From Fragilaria radians (lineage: Eukaryota > Bacillariophyta > Fragilariophyceae > Fragilariales > Fragilariaceae), in assembly GCA_900642245.1 (NCBI GenBank), contig CAAAJI010000007.1, positions 25,062-89,061 on the forward strand: a stretch of 64,000 bases of DNA, in the 5' to 3' direction. Below are positions 11,159 through 23,163 of this stretch, in pieces (position 1 is the first letter of the stretch; each line of letters begins with the position of its first letter). The translations under genes were made by a program, and so were the position numbers. The notes beneath the pieces are model-generated. The model had not been told where the DNA came from. It worked only from the letters and a program-made list of their open reading frames with translations, and did not search any database.

Positions 11159-11890
11159 CTAAGCGGCTGGTGCTCGATTAGGTCTTTTAAGTGCCAACGC
11201 ATTCAAAAGAAAGGTTTGACACTCAGCTTGAAGTGCACTTCCTGCACCCCTTGCTTGTATAATTGTGGCAATAGAGACAAGGCGCTTAAGACATTGAGCT
11301 GAACGTTCCCAATGGGTCAACTCGTGGTTAAGCGAGGCCATGTTGTTCAAGCAATACATAATCACTCGAAGCTTCAGTGTTGACTCTAGCTTCAATATGC
11401 TATCAATGTAAAGAAGTTCAAATGCCATTTCGTATAGCTTAAGAGCCCTTTGTCCTGAGGTTTCAAGAACTGTATCTATAGCATCAAGATGGAATACCAA
11501 CGCTACATTGTAAAGAATGGCACTGCATGAAAGAGTAATTTTAAGGTCCTCTTCTCTTGGGAAGTCATCTTCAGAAAGCGTCAGAGCTTCTTGGTAGACG
11601 AATGATCGCGAGCTGTTTATATTGGGATTTTCACCTCCTGCTGACCTCGATTCACGAAAACTACTTGCCGAGTCTTTTAAGAACTTATACTTCGAGTAAA
11701 TCAAATGAGCCCTTGCGATTCTTGGATCTTCGTGTGCACTTACTGAAGCTGTGCTATTTGAACCTTGAGATAAAATTAGAGTCATGAGCTGCGATGCTCC
11801 CTTAAAAAGGATCATGGCTTCACTTCGATGTCCTTCACGAAGGAAGTGAGCACCTAAATTATTGAATTCAATCGCAAGAGAAGAATCCAT
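11159..11890 (-). CDS. Small TPR-like hypothetical protein
   Basis: A 243-residue protein starting at the ATG at 11890; the frame is open upstream but contains only non-ATG codons. The N-terminus (EFNNLGAHFLREGHRSEAMILFKGA) is a good tetratricopeptide-type helical pair. The C-terminal half (SAILYNVALVFHLDA, RALKLYEMAFELL, VIMYCLNNMASLNHELTHWERSAQCLKRL) continues the same helix-turn-helix rhythm with alanine and asparagine at the usual positions. Diatom genomes carry many short proteins of this build, of unknown role, presumably protein-binding scaffolds. There is no signal peptide or membrane segment. The C-terminus ends in a short basic tail. Confidence 0.7.
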   Translation of the reverse strand: MDSSLAIEFNNLGAHFLREGHRSEAMILFKGASQLMTLILSQGSNSTASVSAHEDPRIARAHLIYSKYKFLKDSASSFRESRSAGGENPNINSSRSFVYQEALTLSEDDFPREEDLKITLSCSAILYNVALVFHLDAIDTVLETSGQRALKLYEMAFELLYIDSILKLESTLKLRVIMYCLNNMASLNHELTHWERSAQCLKRLVSIATIIQARGAGSALQAECQTFLLNALALKRPNRAPAA

Positions 11891-14800
11891 TTTGCTCAAT
11901 GAGAGGTAACTGAGTGTTGCAAAAATCGCGTCGCGTATACGAAGTAGGACTTTTTTTTGTTACTATGTTTTAATGTAGTAGTAACGTTGTCCAATTCCTC
12001 GAGCTTAATTAGGGGGGAAATATATGCCCCAGTTTTTTGTTTCTTCCCCTAGGAAAACAAGTCCATCAATATTCTGAAGTGTTCGTAAGCGGTATTGACC
12101 AAGTCTTTCGCAAAAGCAAAGCTATAACGCAAAACAAGTAAAATAATGAAGTCATTTAAGTCTTTCGAAGAGACCAATGTCGTACATCGAAGAACAGAAT
12201 ATTCTTTGGAAGAAAAAGATGCATGTTCATGTCGGGCATCAAGGTAACCCAATAAATACTAAACAACGACTAGATCAATCATTCATAGGTTGATCCGTGA
12301 AACAAAATTACTATTGAAAATTAGATAGGCCATAAAAGTACTTTACATACATCGATTGGTTCCGAATTGAATGAGGAAAAATATACTCCGCAATTAGCTT
12401 GTACTTGTGACTCTGATCTCAAACAGACTCGTGAATAACAAGAAAAAACAGACTGTGTATAAGAACAATATGAATTACTTAAGCAAATCCCTAGTAAGTG
12501 GTCTCATAGAAAAAACAATTGCCCGGAGCCTTGGAGATCCATGGATATATTGCAATCTAGCAACGACGAAAAAATCCATATGTAAAAAAATAAACACACA
12601 CCAGACTATAGGTTAAAATATTTAAAACGTCTGCGTTCGTACTACACTTAATGGATTGAAGCCAATCTACGACCCTACTTAAACCATTATACATCCTTTC
12701 ATTTATAGACGATACCATTTCAAGACTAAGATTGGAATTTTGATCCCTTCGATAACTATTTATTGGAAAAATTGAATTCAAAGGTTGCCGGACATCGTGC
12801 GCTGTTGAATTACACAATCGGAAGCAACAAGAATGACCGATATCTCCATAATTCAAAGGAAGCATTATTTTCTTTGTTATTGTTACCTGAATATAAGTCA
12901 TCACATGTTGTAAAGTATTAAGTCTCCTAGACTATATATAGCTCATGGACGTTGAAATATTGATTTTTGACACTCTACGTAACCAGGCAAGATGGGCTAC
13001 ATATCAAACTCAAAAAACAATTGTTCAGCATGCCAATTGCCATAATATCAGAATCCATCCATGGTAAATGGTAACACCTACCAGGGCATCATTCCCATTA
13101 AGACATAGTACTTCCACAACTTTTGAGGACAAGATGAATGATTAACATTTCATAGCAACAAAAGGGCATAGTAGATTCCAAATTTGCTAAGTCAACAATT
13201 ATTTGAAAGAATTGTGTGCAAAACCTCTTACTTGAATGTTAAGTTTACATCTGCCATGAATTCTGAATTAAAGCAAATAAGAATATTGACAACAAAAGAG
13301 TGTGGAGTTAGAAAGCTCGTCTTTCACCTAGAGAATAAAATGAAGAAACAAGAGGTCAAGAAAAGAAGTCTCAATTTTCACTGTCACATAACTTCAGCAT
13401 AGCAAGCATCAGACTTCACATTAATTTGTGAGCCCTTACTAAGCATGTGAGAAACACGTTCGGATATGGAGATGATATAGCACCAATGCTTAAATCACGG
13501 GTCTATGCTGGAACTGATCAATAGAAGCCTAGTAGAAGGGAAATCAGTGATGCTTAAATCATCAACTTGGGACCAAATATAAATTAGGTGATACATATAG
13601 CAAAAGACTTGAAGTCTAAACGAAAGATAAAACAAAATCCTAGGCATGATTGTGGTAGATGTGCACAAAAGGGATACAAAATAAGGTTAAGGTGTCACCT
13701 GATATTTATTTCACAATTGAGACAGATCCTATTGAACTAGTGAAGTTTGCGCAAAAATATGTATTTGAATTACCATTAGTACAGGTAGGGTAAATAGGCT
13801 ACATCCTAGATGCAAAGCAAGAGATGTTACCACAAATGGGATAATGAATGGCTGACGTTTTGATTGTGTACTCTCTACTGTTGTCTTAGAATCATATATT
13901 TGGGAACTAATTATTCTATGTTATTCTATGTTAAATGGTGAAGAAAATATCTAGATGAGATTGAGATAATTATGAAAAAGAGATGAATCTTCAGAAATAG
14001 GCATAAACACCAAGGAGGGATTGATGTTGATTGGCTTTAAGGTTGAACAAACACTCGGGAGTGACAAGAGCCTAAAATTAGTTGCAGATGCCGAATATGT
14101 CCTACATATGACCATTTCAATTCCAGAAACAAGGATACGCAGAGAACAGGACGCTATGAAAAGGGGAGCAAGACTAGAAATGAAGAAAATAATAAATCAA
14201 TAAGCTTACCATTTACACATCATTGTGCTGTAAAGGCAATTTACCAAGGGAAGAATGGGTTATAATTAGGCAAAGATTGACAATACATAGAGTCATGCAA
14301 AGAAACAAGACATGATCACCACCTCCAACAATGTAAGCAGCACTGCTAAGATTGACCTAAACAGAGTCAATGTGGAGAAAAGAACAAGATTACCTGGATG
14401 GCATGGTACCCATACGCAATATTTTTAAGAGACAATGGAAACCCTTAGACGATCAGTCAAGTGTAACAGTGTTTTGCAACTCAAATATGGTTGGAAATAT
14501 CATGGGCACGCCAACTGGAGGGAGGTAAAGTACATGTCAAAAAACTACTACACCAGAATGAAGTGACGCTTCTTTCAATTTCCAGGCCATTTTACAAATA
14601 ACTGTAGCTACTCAGAAATGGCTAAGGCATCCAGAATAACTACCAAAACAGTCTTGAAAGTTACATTTCTTGTGCACATGTCACAAAAAGTAAAGATTAT
14701 CAAGAAAAAAACTGGACTAAGTATTGTTAAGCCAACAACCAAGAAAAGGAACAATCCTACCAATTTATTAAAGGATTAATACTTTCGAAACAACTTCTAC

Positions 14801-14926
14801 CAAGTTTAATTGAGGAAGGAACTTATCAATTATCCCCAATGACTATAAAGGAAAATTGATTGCACAGTGAAAATAGTCCAAGCAACCATTGGATTGTGCG
14901 TAGGAAAGCTATGCAAAGGAAAACAG
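11891..14926. other. Intergenic, nothing firm recognised
   Basis: Three kilobases of AT-rich sequence. A 115-codon minus-strand frame at 12557-12904 and a 60-codon plus frame at 14021-14203 have no recognisable domain. Purine-rich runs from about 13.4 to 14.7 kb could be decayed retroelement internal sequence next to the LTR at 14927, but I could not read any gag or pol motif. Confidence 0.4.
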
Positions 14927-16034
14927 TGACATACCTTTGAGTTAAGTTTGTTAAGATAATACCTAACACNNNNNNNNNNNNNNNNNNNNNNNNNNNNNNN
15001 NNNNNNNNNNNNNNNNNNNNNNNNNNNNNNNNNNNNNNNNNNNNNNNNNNNNNNNNNNNNNNNNNNNNNNNNNNNNNNNNNNNNNNNNNNNNNNNNNNNN
15101 NNNNNNNNNNNNNNNNNNNNNNNNNNNNNNNNNNNNNNNNNNNNNNNNNNNNNNNNNNNNNNNNNNNNNNNNNNNNNNNNNNNNNNNNNNNNNNNNNNNN
15201 NNNNNNNNNNNNNNNNNNNNNNNNNNNNNNNNNNNNNNNNNNNNNNNNNNNNNNNNNNNNNNNNNNNNNNNNNNNNNNNNNNNNNNNNNNNNNNNNNNNN
15301 NNNNNNNNNNNNNNNNNNNNNNNNNNNNNNNNNNNNNNNNNNNNNNNNNNNNNNNNNNNNNNNNNNNNNNNNNNNNNNNNNNNNNNNNNNNNNNNNNNNN
15401 NNNNNNNNNNNNNNNNNNNNNNNNNNNNNNNNNNNNNNNNNNNNNNNNNNNNNNNNNNNNNNNNNNNNNNNNNNNNNNNNNNNNNNNNNNNNNNNNNNNN
15501 NNNNNNNNNNNNNNNNNNNNNNNNNNNNNNNNNNNNNNNNNNNNNNNNNNNNNNNNNNNNNNNNNNNNNNNNNNNNNNNNNNNNNNNNNNNNNNNNNNNN
15601 NNNNNNNNNNNNNNNNNNNNNNNNNNNNNNNNNNNNNNNNNNNNNNNNNNNNNNNNNNNNNNNNNNNNNNNNNNNNNNNNNNNNNNNNNNNNNNNNNNNN
15701 NNNNNNNNNNNNNNNNNNNNNNNNNNNNNNNNNNNNNNNNNNNNNNNNNNNNNNNNNNNNNNNNNNNNNNNNNNNNNNNNNNNNNNNNNNNNNNNNNNNN
15801 NNNNNNNNNNNNNNNNNNNNNNNNNNNNNNNNNNNNNNNNNNNNNNNNNNNNNNNNNNNNNNNNNNNNNNNNNNNNNNNNNNNNNNNNNNNNNNNNNNNN
15901 NNNNNNNNNNNNNNNNNNNNNNNNNNNNNNNNNNNNCACATAAGCTAAACAGACTACGTGGTTGTTGGAAAGTTCACAAGAAATCTCATGTAAAAGTAAC
16001 TTAATTAGAGCATAATTTACAAACTTCTATAATC
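14927..16034 (-). repeat. Copia-type LTR, copy 2, interrupted by an assembly gap
   Basis: The left end (14927-14969) starts TGACATACCTTTGAGTTAAG, identical to the left end of the solo LTR at 32386. The right side (15937-16034) matches that LTR's other end, from CACATAAG through AGAGCA. The middle is 967 N (14970-15936). If this were a solo LTR like the 32 kb copy, only about 410 bases should be missing. The 5-base flanks differ (AACAG on the left, GCTTG on the right), so no target duplication is seen. The gap may hide a longer element, or joined ends of two insertions. Confidence 0.8.
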
Positions 16035-16221
16035 TCTCAGAGCAGCTTGAAGGTACTAATCTTATTCAAGAGAGCACATCAAGACAATTAGTTAAAAAGG
16101 AATTGCTTTTTTGTTCACCATCGAATCCCAATTTAGTTCCTTGGTTGGCAATTAAAACTCATGTTATTAAGGGTCGGGTTAACACTTTGGTTGAGAGATT
16201 GGATGGACAACAAATTTCAAG

Positions 16222-18018
16222 ATGAAAAGTCTTCTTCTTCCATTTGTTACATACGAAGTACTAGCTTTCCTACCTTTGCAGCTCAAGCTTCAATCTCGAA
16301 AAAGGACAACACAAATCAAGGCCATTGAGTACGCAGATACATCTTGTGAGAAATCAATTTTGGGACATATATCTCGCCTACAAACATCTGATGATGACTC
16401 CTTCTTGACAGAAAATGAAGTTCCCACCTTTTTGGCAAGCGGCGGTGAAGATTTTGAAATTCAAGCTGGATCAAGAGCAAAAGGGCTTGAGGGAGCTCTT
16501 AGGCAAGGACCAGCATTTCTTTTAGATGATGTTTTTTCCAAGGAAACCTGCGATAGCTTGATTGATTTATTTGAAAATGAGTTGCAATTCACAAATTTTC
16601 AAGCTGGCAAAAACCATCACGCTGCGATGCAAATCGTTATTCCACAATGCATCGCTGACAGCTTGGGAAAAACTTTGAGTCGTCATATCGACATTCATGA
16701 GGTAAATGCTAGAAGGATAGAAACCGAAGGAAACGACCGGTTGGATCAAGATACTCGCCTCATGTATGAGGGAATAAATAGGCGATGGCGGGTTTATCGA
16801 TATTCTCCCGGTACTTCAGAATGTTTTGCGCCGCACATTGATGCTGGCTTCCCTCCATCCGGAATTTCTGATGATTGCAAATCTCTTCTCTGGGATGCAT
16901 CTCATCAATACGGCGAAGATGTTGTTTCTCGCCTAACGGTACTTGTTTACCTGAATGACGATTTCTTAGCAGGTGAAACAAAGTTTTATCAACCCTTAGT
17001 TACTCAATCAGCAGAGAATCCCGAAGTTATAGCGTCCATTCGCCCAAATGCTGGGTCAGTTTTAGTTTTTCCTCAAGCTGTAGGTAATGAGGCTGTGAAA
17101 TATGCTCGTCTACATTGGCCATTGCATGAAGGATCTCCAGTACTCAAAGGCTCAAGACCAAAATATGTAATACGCACGGATGTCTTGTTCCGAACAAAAC
17201 TTGAAGGTTTCAATCCCAATGATCCTTATATGAAGCACGACAAAAGTGTGCGACAAGCATTCAAGCCTGAAACATCTGTCTTTGAACCAAAATTTCTGCA
17301 TCACGTGGAATCTCTTTACAACCCTCACATGGGCGTCGAGAATGTAGGGCATTTTCTTTATTCTTGGATTCGTTTCACAAAAGTTCGGAAAGTGGTTGAG
17401 ATCGGTGCAGGCTATACCAGTATTTGGATCTTGCAGGCTTTGCGGGATAACGCAGAAGAAATGAATAAAATAAAGATGCTAGGAAGACGAGGTGAATGTT
17501 TGCTGATGGATATCCCTTGGGCAATTCCTGGTATTGTAGAACAATATCATGACGAACAATCGTCATTATTGCTTGTTGATAACTGCAAGCACCAGAAAGA
17601 AACCGCTTCTATGGCTTCAGACCTTGCCTATGCCCTTAATTTGGAAAAATATTTAGATATTCAATTCGGAGACGCATTTCAATTAAGCCTGGATCCAATG
17701 TCAATTGATCTTTTATGGTGTGACTTTGGCGTTGGTTCCAAGATGTCCACCTTTTGTTCACAAGCTTGGAACAGTCTACGCCCTGGCGGATTCCTGATAT
17801 GTCATTCCACATTAACAAATCAAGGAACTCGAGAATGGCTAGAGGCTATAAGACAAAAAGGAGATGAATCGAAGACGGGAATACCCAACGATAGCTATGT
17901 TGAAATATCACTTCTTGAACCACATAAGAGATACCAGAATTCCATAACTATTCTACAAAAGCGAAAAGAATCAGGGGTCAGTGATTTCTCCGAACCCGTT
18001 TATTCTCAATTTGCTTAA
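16222..18018 (+). CDS. Fusion of 2OG-Fe(II) dioxygenase and SAM-dependent methyltransferase-like domain
   Basis: A 598-residue single-exon protein with two enzyme-like halves. Residues ~95-325 are a prolyl-4-hydroxylase-type 2-oxoglutarate/Fe(II) oxygenase. The iron ligands are H205 and D207 (PHIDAGF) and H302 (HEGSPVLKG), and R318 in KYVIRTDVLF is the 2OG-binding basic residue. LTVLVYLND, GETKFY and PNAGSVLVF fit the jelly-roll strands. Residues ~375-585 resemble a class I methyltransferase fold: VVEIGAGYTSIW (SAM-binding motif I, 392-403), an aspartate-rich LLMDIP, QFGDAF, DLLWCDFG, and LRPGGFLICHST. Both halves look intact. The N-terminus (MKSLLLPFVTYEVLAFLP) is weakly hydrophobic and could be a signal, but this is uncertain. 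The substrate is unknown; hydroxylation and methylation of one target is an inference from the fusion. Confidence 0.8.
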   Translation: MKSLLLPFVTYEVLAFLPLQLKLQSRKRTTQIKAIEYADTSCEKSILGHISRLQTSDDDSFLTENEVPTFLASGGEDFEIQAGSRAKGLEGALRQGPAFLLDDVFSKETCDSLIDLFENELQFTNFQAGKNHHAAMQIVIPQCIADSLGKTLSRHIDIHEVNARRIETEGNDRLDQDTRLMYEGINRRWRVYRYSPGTSECFAPHIDAGFPPSGISDDCKSLLWDASHQYGEDVVSRLTVLVYLNDDFLAGETKFYQPLVTQSAENPEVIASIRPNAGSVLVFPQAVGNEAVKYARLHWPLHEGSPVLKGSRPKYVIRTDVLFRTKLEGFNPNDPYMKHDKSVRQAFKPETSVFEPKFLHHVESLYNPHMGVENVGHFLYSWIRFTKVRKVVEIGAGYTSIWILQALRDNAEEMNKIKMLGRRGECLLMDIPWAIPGIVEQYHDEQSSLLLVDNCKHQKETASMASDLAYALNLEKYLDIQFGDAFQLSLDPMSIDLLWCDFGVGSKMSTFCSQAWNSLRPGGFLICHSTLTNQGTREWLEAIRQKGDESKTGIPNDSYVEISLLEPHKRYQNSITILQKRKESGVSDFSEPVYSQFA

Positions 18019-20132
18019 GTGAGCATGGTGTCTTTTATTTCCCTGTAGACATGTTTCTCTCTGAAAAGATGTGAACCTTTAGATAACTATTGATTCCTCA
18101 TGCCGTCAATGGGATTTGGCGTATGGATGTAAGAGAGAATTTCTAATAGAATAGTATCATTTAGTAACATACTTATAGGTGCAGAAATACTGATTGATGA
18201 TATGGCTGCTTCTAAATCATATTATTTGTCTTCATTTAACAACAACAACAATTAAGTCAAAACAAAACATATTTTTCAAATGTTACATTCTACGTAAACA
18301 TGTGTAAGTGATCCTTCTAGTGTAGGCCTCAAACATCAACAGACTTTCGGTAGATAAATTGTTTGACTTTTCTAGAATGTGTAAAGATGATCAGAAATAG
18401 TCAGTATGAAAGTATGAAAAGAATCGCCAAGAAAGCAAAATTGGTGACCAAGACGAATACGTTCCATAAAAGATGAAAATGTCAGTAAAGCCAGCCTGAA
18501 AGTTATACCTATTTAAGGAAAGCAATAAAACAGAAACTCCAAACAAAAATAAATAGATCCAATCCAATTTGCTCTCAAAATGGCAAGTATAGAAATCAAG
18601 AGTCATATCACATGCTCACATAGACAATGTTAACTAAAACTTAAAGAGACACTTTGTTTTTTTAAGCAACGCACTTCAAGAGTATAACAAGCATGAGAGG
18701 GTAAACAGTGCATCCAGAACTTATGCCTGCTATTCACAATATAGTGGATGTACATTCATGACTTAAAATGATGCTTAGCAAGTGGATCTAGGCTTTGGTA
18801 CGCTATTTATTGTTGGAATACCACATTATCTATAATTTCTTGCATAGAACCATCAAGTGCACAATCAAGATACATCATGGCAGGCCTTAAGGCGACTACA
18901 TTATCATGCGACAGGAATATATTCCTTTAATTAAAGCACTTCAGGATTTATCCAAGTTACTACAGGGTACGGCAACTATGAAGATTGTGCGCCAGAAACA
19001 GAAGGAAAGAACAGAGTGATCAAAGAGAGGATCACGAGAATGTTTTACAGTTTATCCTGCAAGGATAACCTTGTCTTATGCCTATTATGACCAAACATCT
19101 GTCCCTAGAATGAATGAAGAAATTTCAAGTAAAGGAGGAAAGTAAAGTTCTAAAGTTCCAGGAAAAGATTACACAAGTGTAAAGTCGAATCTCAAAAGCA
19201 TTGTCATATACCCCATTTTAAGAATAGTCAAGGCACAACAAGCCAAGCCTAGCCACCAGTCAAACTTCAATAACTTAGGTTGCATCTACGTGATATTGCT
19301 ATCATATACACAAGGAACACATGAGCTTTATCCTATCAGTACAAGGAGGGTGGTGCCAAGAAGAGCAGTTGCAATTACTCTAAGGGCTAGAAGTGTGATT
19401 GAAGTTAGAGTTTTCCAATACCATAAATGCTACAGGTGAAAAAACATCGGGCAACATACTACAAAAATCGCCTTTGAATTTCAAGGGTGAATTACTCATT
19501 GAAGTTGATGAGCATATGGAATACATTATAAAAAGAAAAAAGATAGAGAATAGCCATGGCAAACATTTTCAAGTATGACCTAACATGTGAAACGTTTTTC
19601 GATGGAGAAAGCCTCTTCGCATTTCATTTTGAGTTAGTTCACACCATAAGGAATTTTTGGTCACGAGGTATGAAAGGTATTAGCCAAAAAGAAGTGTTCG
19701 ATGATTTAAATTTTTTTGCAATGTAGATTTCGAAGGAGTTAAGGGGGGAAAAGTCTCATTTGCGAACAAAACATATATGAAACATGGCCAGTTGGTTCTC
19801 TTTCTTGATACTACCCATTTCGGAGTATATACACAATCCGTGGCTTAGTCGGAGTCGATACAATTTGGAGAATACTCGCCTTACGTGGAGTAACGCATTT
19901 TCATCCTCTAGACTCCCAAGCGCTCCTTCTTATAGTGCAATTGCGTTGTAGGAACGTCATCGATTATCTGACTGCAACGGCGGGAATGTAGCAGTTGAGG
20001 AGTACCCAACGAAAATTACTGATTAGTGTTTTCATAAGAAATTTTGTGAACGAGGAAATAAAGAGTTTCACCATATTCTCTCGTCCTTTCGTCTTTGACG
20101 AATCGACGAAAAGGGAAACCACAAAGACTCAA
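18019..20132. other. Intergenic, nothing recognised
   Basis: About 2.1 kb with frequent stops on both strands. No RNA gene, LTR copy or protein motif was seen. The last few hundred bases are the 5' flank of the FAIM/RRM gene; the frame of its first exon is open back to about 19995 but lacks an earlier ATG. Confidence 0.45.
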
Positions 20133-21867
20133 ATGGATATAAGGAGCCCAAAACTTCTTCGAGTGTGCAACAGTGAGACAATGGATTTGTTGTCTCAATT
20201 TTCAAGAACACAAGAAAGTTGTTGTAAGTGGTATCAAATTTTGAGTTTTTGTCTACATACTGGGCGTTACGTAGCGAGTTCAAAGAGATGTATCACTTGG
20301 TAAGTTTATTTTCTCTAAGATGAATGAAAATTTGAAATGTGTCAGAGCATTATTATTAGTTGAGTTAAAGTAAGATCGCTTGTGATGTTCTGTAAATTAC
20401 ATTTTCTGTACTGAACAAGATTGTTTTTTATAGGAAATTTGGATCCTTAATACCTGTAAAACCAGGTCTTGATGAGTACGAAGATCACGAGGTTGTTCTC
20501 ATCTGGTCATTGAAGAGTGGAAAATCAAAATTGTCTTGGAATGGAAGGGATATCACTAGTGGTTGTCAGGATTTTGATCGGCAACGAACTTCCAGATCAT
20601 CCATTAAGTTTCAATGGCAGTCACTGAAGGGAACAAAATTTACAGCCATAGCACATGCCAATCCTGTAGACGGAATGAATCAATATGAACTACTGATAAA
20701 CGGCCTCTCTTTTAATACTTTAATTTCTAAAGACGAATGTGTCAGGCAGAGACTGGAAGAATTGTCGTTGGAACCACCGAAACTTGAGGTTGTGTCTCCT
20801 GAGGATGATCGGAGCACTTGCAGTGATAGAGACAACACCAGAATGCAGCGATCTGTGTCTATAGATATTGTTGGATCCGATGAAATGTCTGGAGGCGGAG
20901 TTTATGATCCTCATCAAAACAGCCGTCTCGCCTCTGCTGGTTTTTCCTATGATCTAGACATCAAGGATGAATTACGGTCGGATTTATTTTCCTCCACATT
21001 AGACTATCTTCGAGATGAGTTGTCTTCATGTGTCCCGGTAACCGAAGAAATGATCTCAAGAGCGATTATTCACGCATTTTCAGAAGATCGAGATTGTGAT
21101 ACAAGTAGCGAATCATATTCCATTCAAACGGACGGTTATTTAGACTCCTCGGAGGTAGAGGCGGACATCTTAGGTGAAACCTTTAGCTGGTTGAAAAGGT
21201 CTCAACCATTCATTTCCTCATGTGAACTTACTGATAGAAAGTTAGAGTTCCTTCGAAAACACGTGGAGAGAATGGTGTCTCATGTTAGGCATGATCGATT
21301 GAAGGCATGTGTTGCTTCTCAAATCATACACAGAGTTGCATTAATCCTTAAATTAGAAGTCGCGAAAGAGTTGATTGGAGACACAGTTATCTTCCGTAAC
21401 TTGAATAGCTTGACAACAACTCAAGACATTTTTGAGGTGATGAAGTCTTTTGGAGATATTCAGTTAGCTGCTGTCTCAAGAGAATATGAAGGTTTCGGTA
21501 CGTCCTTGTGTTCCTTAATTGATTACAATCTGAAGGAATCTCATCTCAATCGCGATCAGGTTTCTGTCGTTTCCTAGACTTCAACGTTGTCCAAAATGTA
21601 TGCAATGCTGCAGGTGATGGAGCCATTGAAATAAATGGAAGAAAGCCCGACATTTTCGCCATTTTTCACTACCCGTTTAGTGACGTGAATGAAACTAGTA
21701 AAGGGTTTGAAGTTCAAAGCATGGATTACGGTAATGAAGATATAGATGCCTATCTCAGAGACTACATTGACCCGAGTGAGGATGGTATCGAGGCGTCTTT
21801 CAAGACTGGGTCATTCCGTTTGTTTCACATTTCGCGTCATGCTAACACCCCGCCTAGAAACTATTGA
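20133..21867 (+). CDS. FAIM-like domain plus RRM protein, three exons
   Basis: I assemble exons 20133-20299, 20434-21497 and 21560-21867, giving 512 residues. Intron 1 runs GTAAGT...TATAG (134 nt) and intron 2 GTACGT...ATCAG (62 nt); both junctions keep the frame. Around residues 50-165 lies a FAIM1-like beta-sandwich as found in many algal proteins: TWKFGSLIPV, HEVVLIWSLKSGKSKLSWNG, IKFQW, GTKFTAIAHA, QYELLINGLSF. The middle is acidic, with several phosphorylation-prone Ser/Asp stretches. Residues ~372-450 form an RRM: VIFRNL (RNP2), then REYEGFGFCRFLDF (RNP1), which is complete only after removal of intron 2. This suggests an RNA-binding protein with a protein-interaction head. The N-terminal start is the least certain part. 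Confidence 0.75.
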
Positions 21868-23163
21868 CAAGATTTTCAAACTGTAAAATATGGAAATGTG
21901 TTGCATTTAAGAATCGATGTGGTTGAGCAAATTGCCTTGTTACTCATGGAAGGACATTCAAAGCTAACGGAGATCAACATATTCACACTTGATGTCAAAT
22001 CCATCAATCCCTTTTACATTGGCTATTCAGATGTAGAATTTTATGTATAGACTTTACTTTGTGTTGCAATAAATTATATCGTTAATTATGAAATCTCACT
22101 TATTCTCATGGATAGGGAACAGAATTTTTTATCATGTTACTAAATCAATTTCAGTTGATAATGACCTAAAATATATGGTTCCAATTTTCTGTAGAAGGAA
22201 TATTGTGAATCCCAATACATTTAACTGATGAACATGAGCAATGGCTTAAAATATGTTTTGCAGATTTGAAACACCCTATACCTAAACATGCATCTAATTT
22301 TTACAGCAAAAGGATGAGCAGCATCCTAAAGAGAAATTCTTTTGAACACATACTTCCTGCATTGTAATTCTGATCTCTCTAATTCAATAATCGTTTCTCT
22401 CATTAAATCGACATTATATGTTAATCCAAAATATATATTGATCTGTAATACAATCCCAAGCTATTTTCTGGCTCAGAAATATTGCATCCAGCAGGGACTG
22501 TGTTGTAGAAGAAAGCTCAACTAACAGTTCGACGGTTTGTTAATAAATGTCATTATCTGCAGTTTTCCTTATTGTTGAAACTCTGCATCAAGTCAGTGTA
22601 ATAGACTTTCCTTCTTTTTTTATTCAGATTTTAAAGCAAGTCTCTCAAATCTCAAACTCATCTCTTCCATATTTAGTTATTCGGTTTTCAAAATTCCTAA
22701 TCTGAGGCAAACGCCTAAATATAAATTTCTCTTTGGGTTCTCATAAATTTTCTTAAATTTATATTGGTCGAATTGATGTCATCTCGTTACAAATTTAAAA
22801 ACCTACCTAAACTAATGCGTCACTGATGAAGTTAATTGCATCTCTGATCAAATTCACAAAATAAAAGTAACTTAATGAATATTGGTGATGCCACTCCAAT
22901 ACACGAACTCTCGAGGTAGGTATGCCAGGTGAAATTGGTGTCATTTCCTTGACAAGGCAGCATGATAGACTAATGTGAGAATTTTTCTAAAGGTCTACAA
23001 GGTAAGTTTTAAGTTAACTGTCAAATCGTAAAATTAAGGAAGCCACTTAACATGCGTTTTATTCCTAATTCATAAATCACTGGAGTTCTCACAATGATGA
23101 AGGAAAATAAGGAGAACCAAGGACGACTATCATTCAATCTATCCTATCCCTACATGAATTATT
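21868..23163. other. Intergenic, nothing recognised
   Basis: 1.3 kb between the convergent ends of the FAIM/RRM gene and the channel gene. AT-rich, short frames only, no repeats or RNA genes noticed. Confidence 0.5.

Noticed and set aside
12557..12904. 115-codon minus frame
   Set aside because: No domain, no plausible neighbours or splice context, composition like the surrounding AT-rich DNA.
14826..15941. Long minus-strand open frames across the N block
   Set aside because: They consist of N-derived unknown residues and have no coding meaning.
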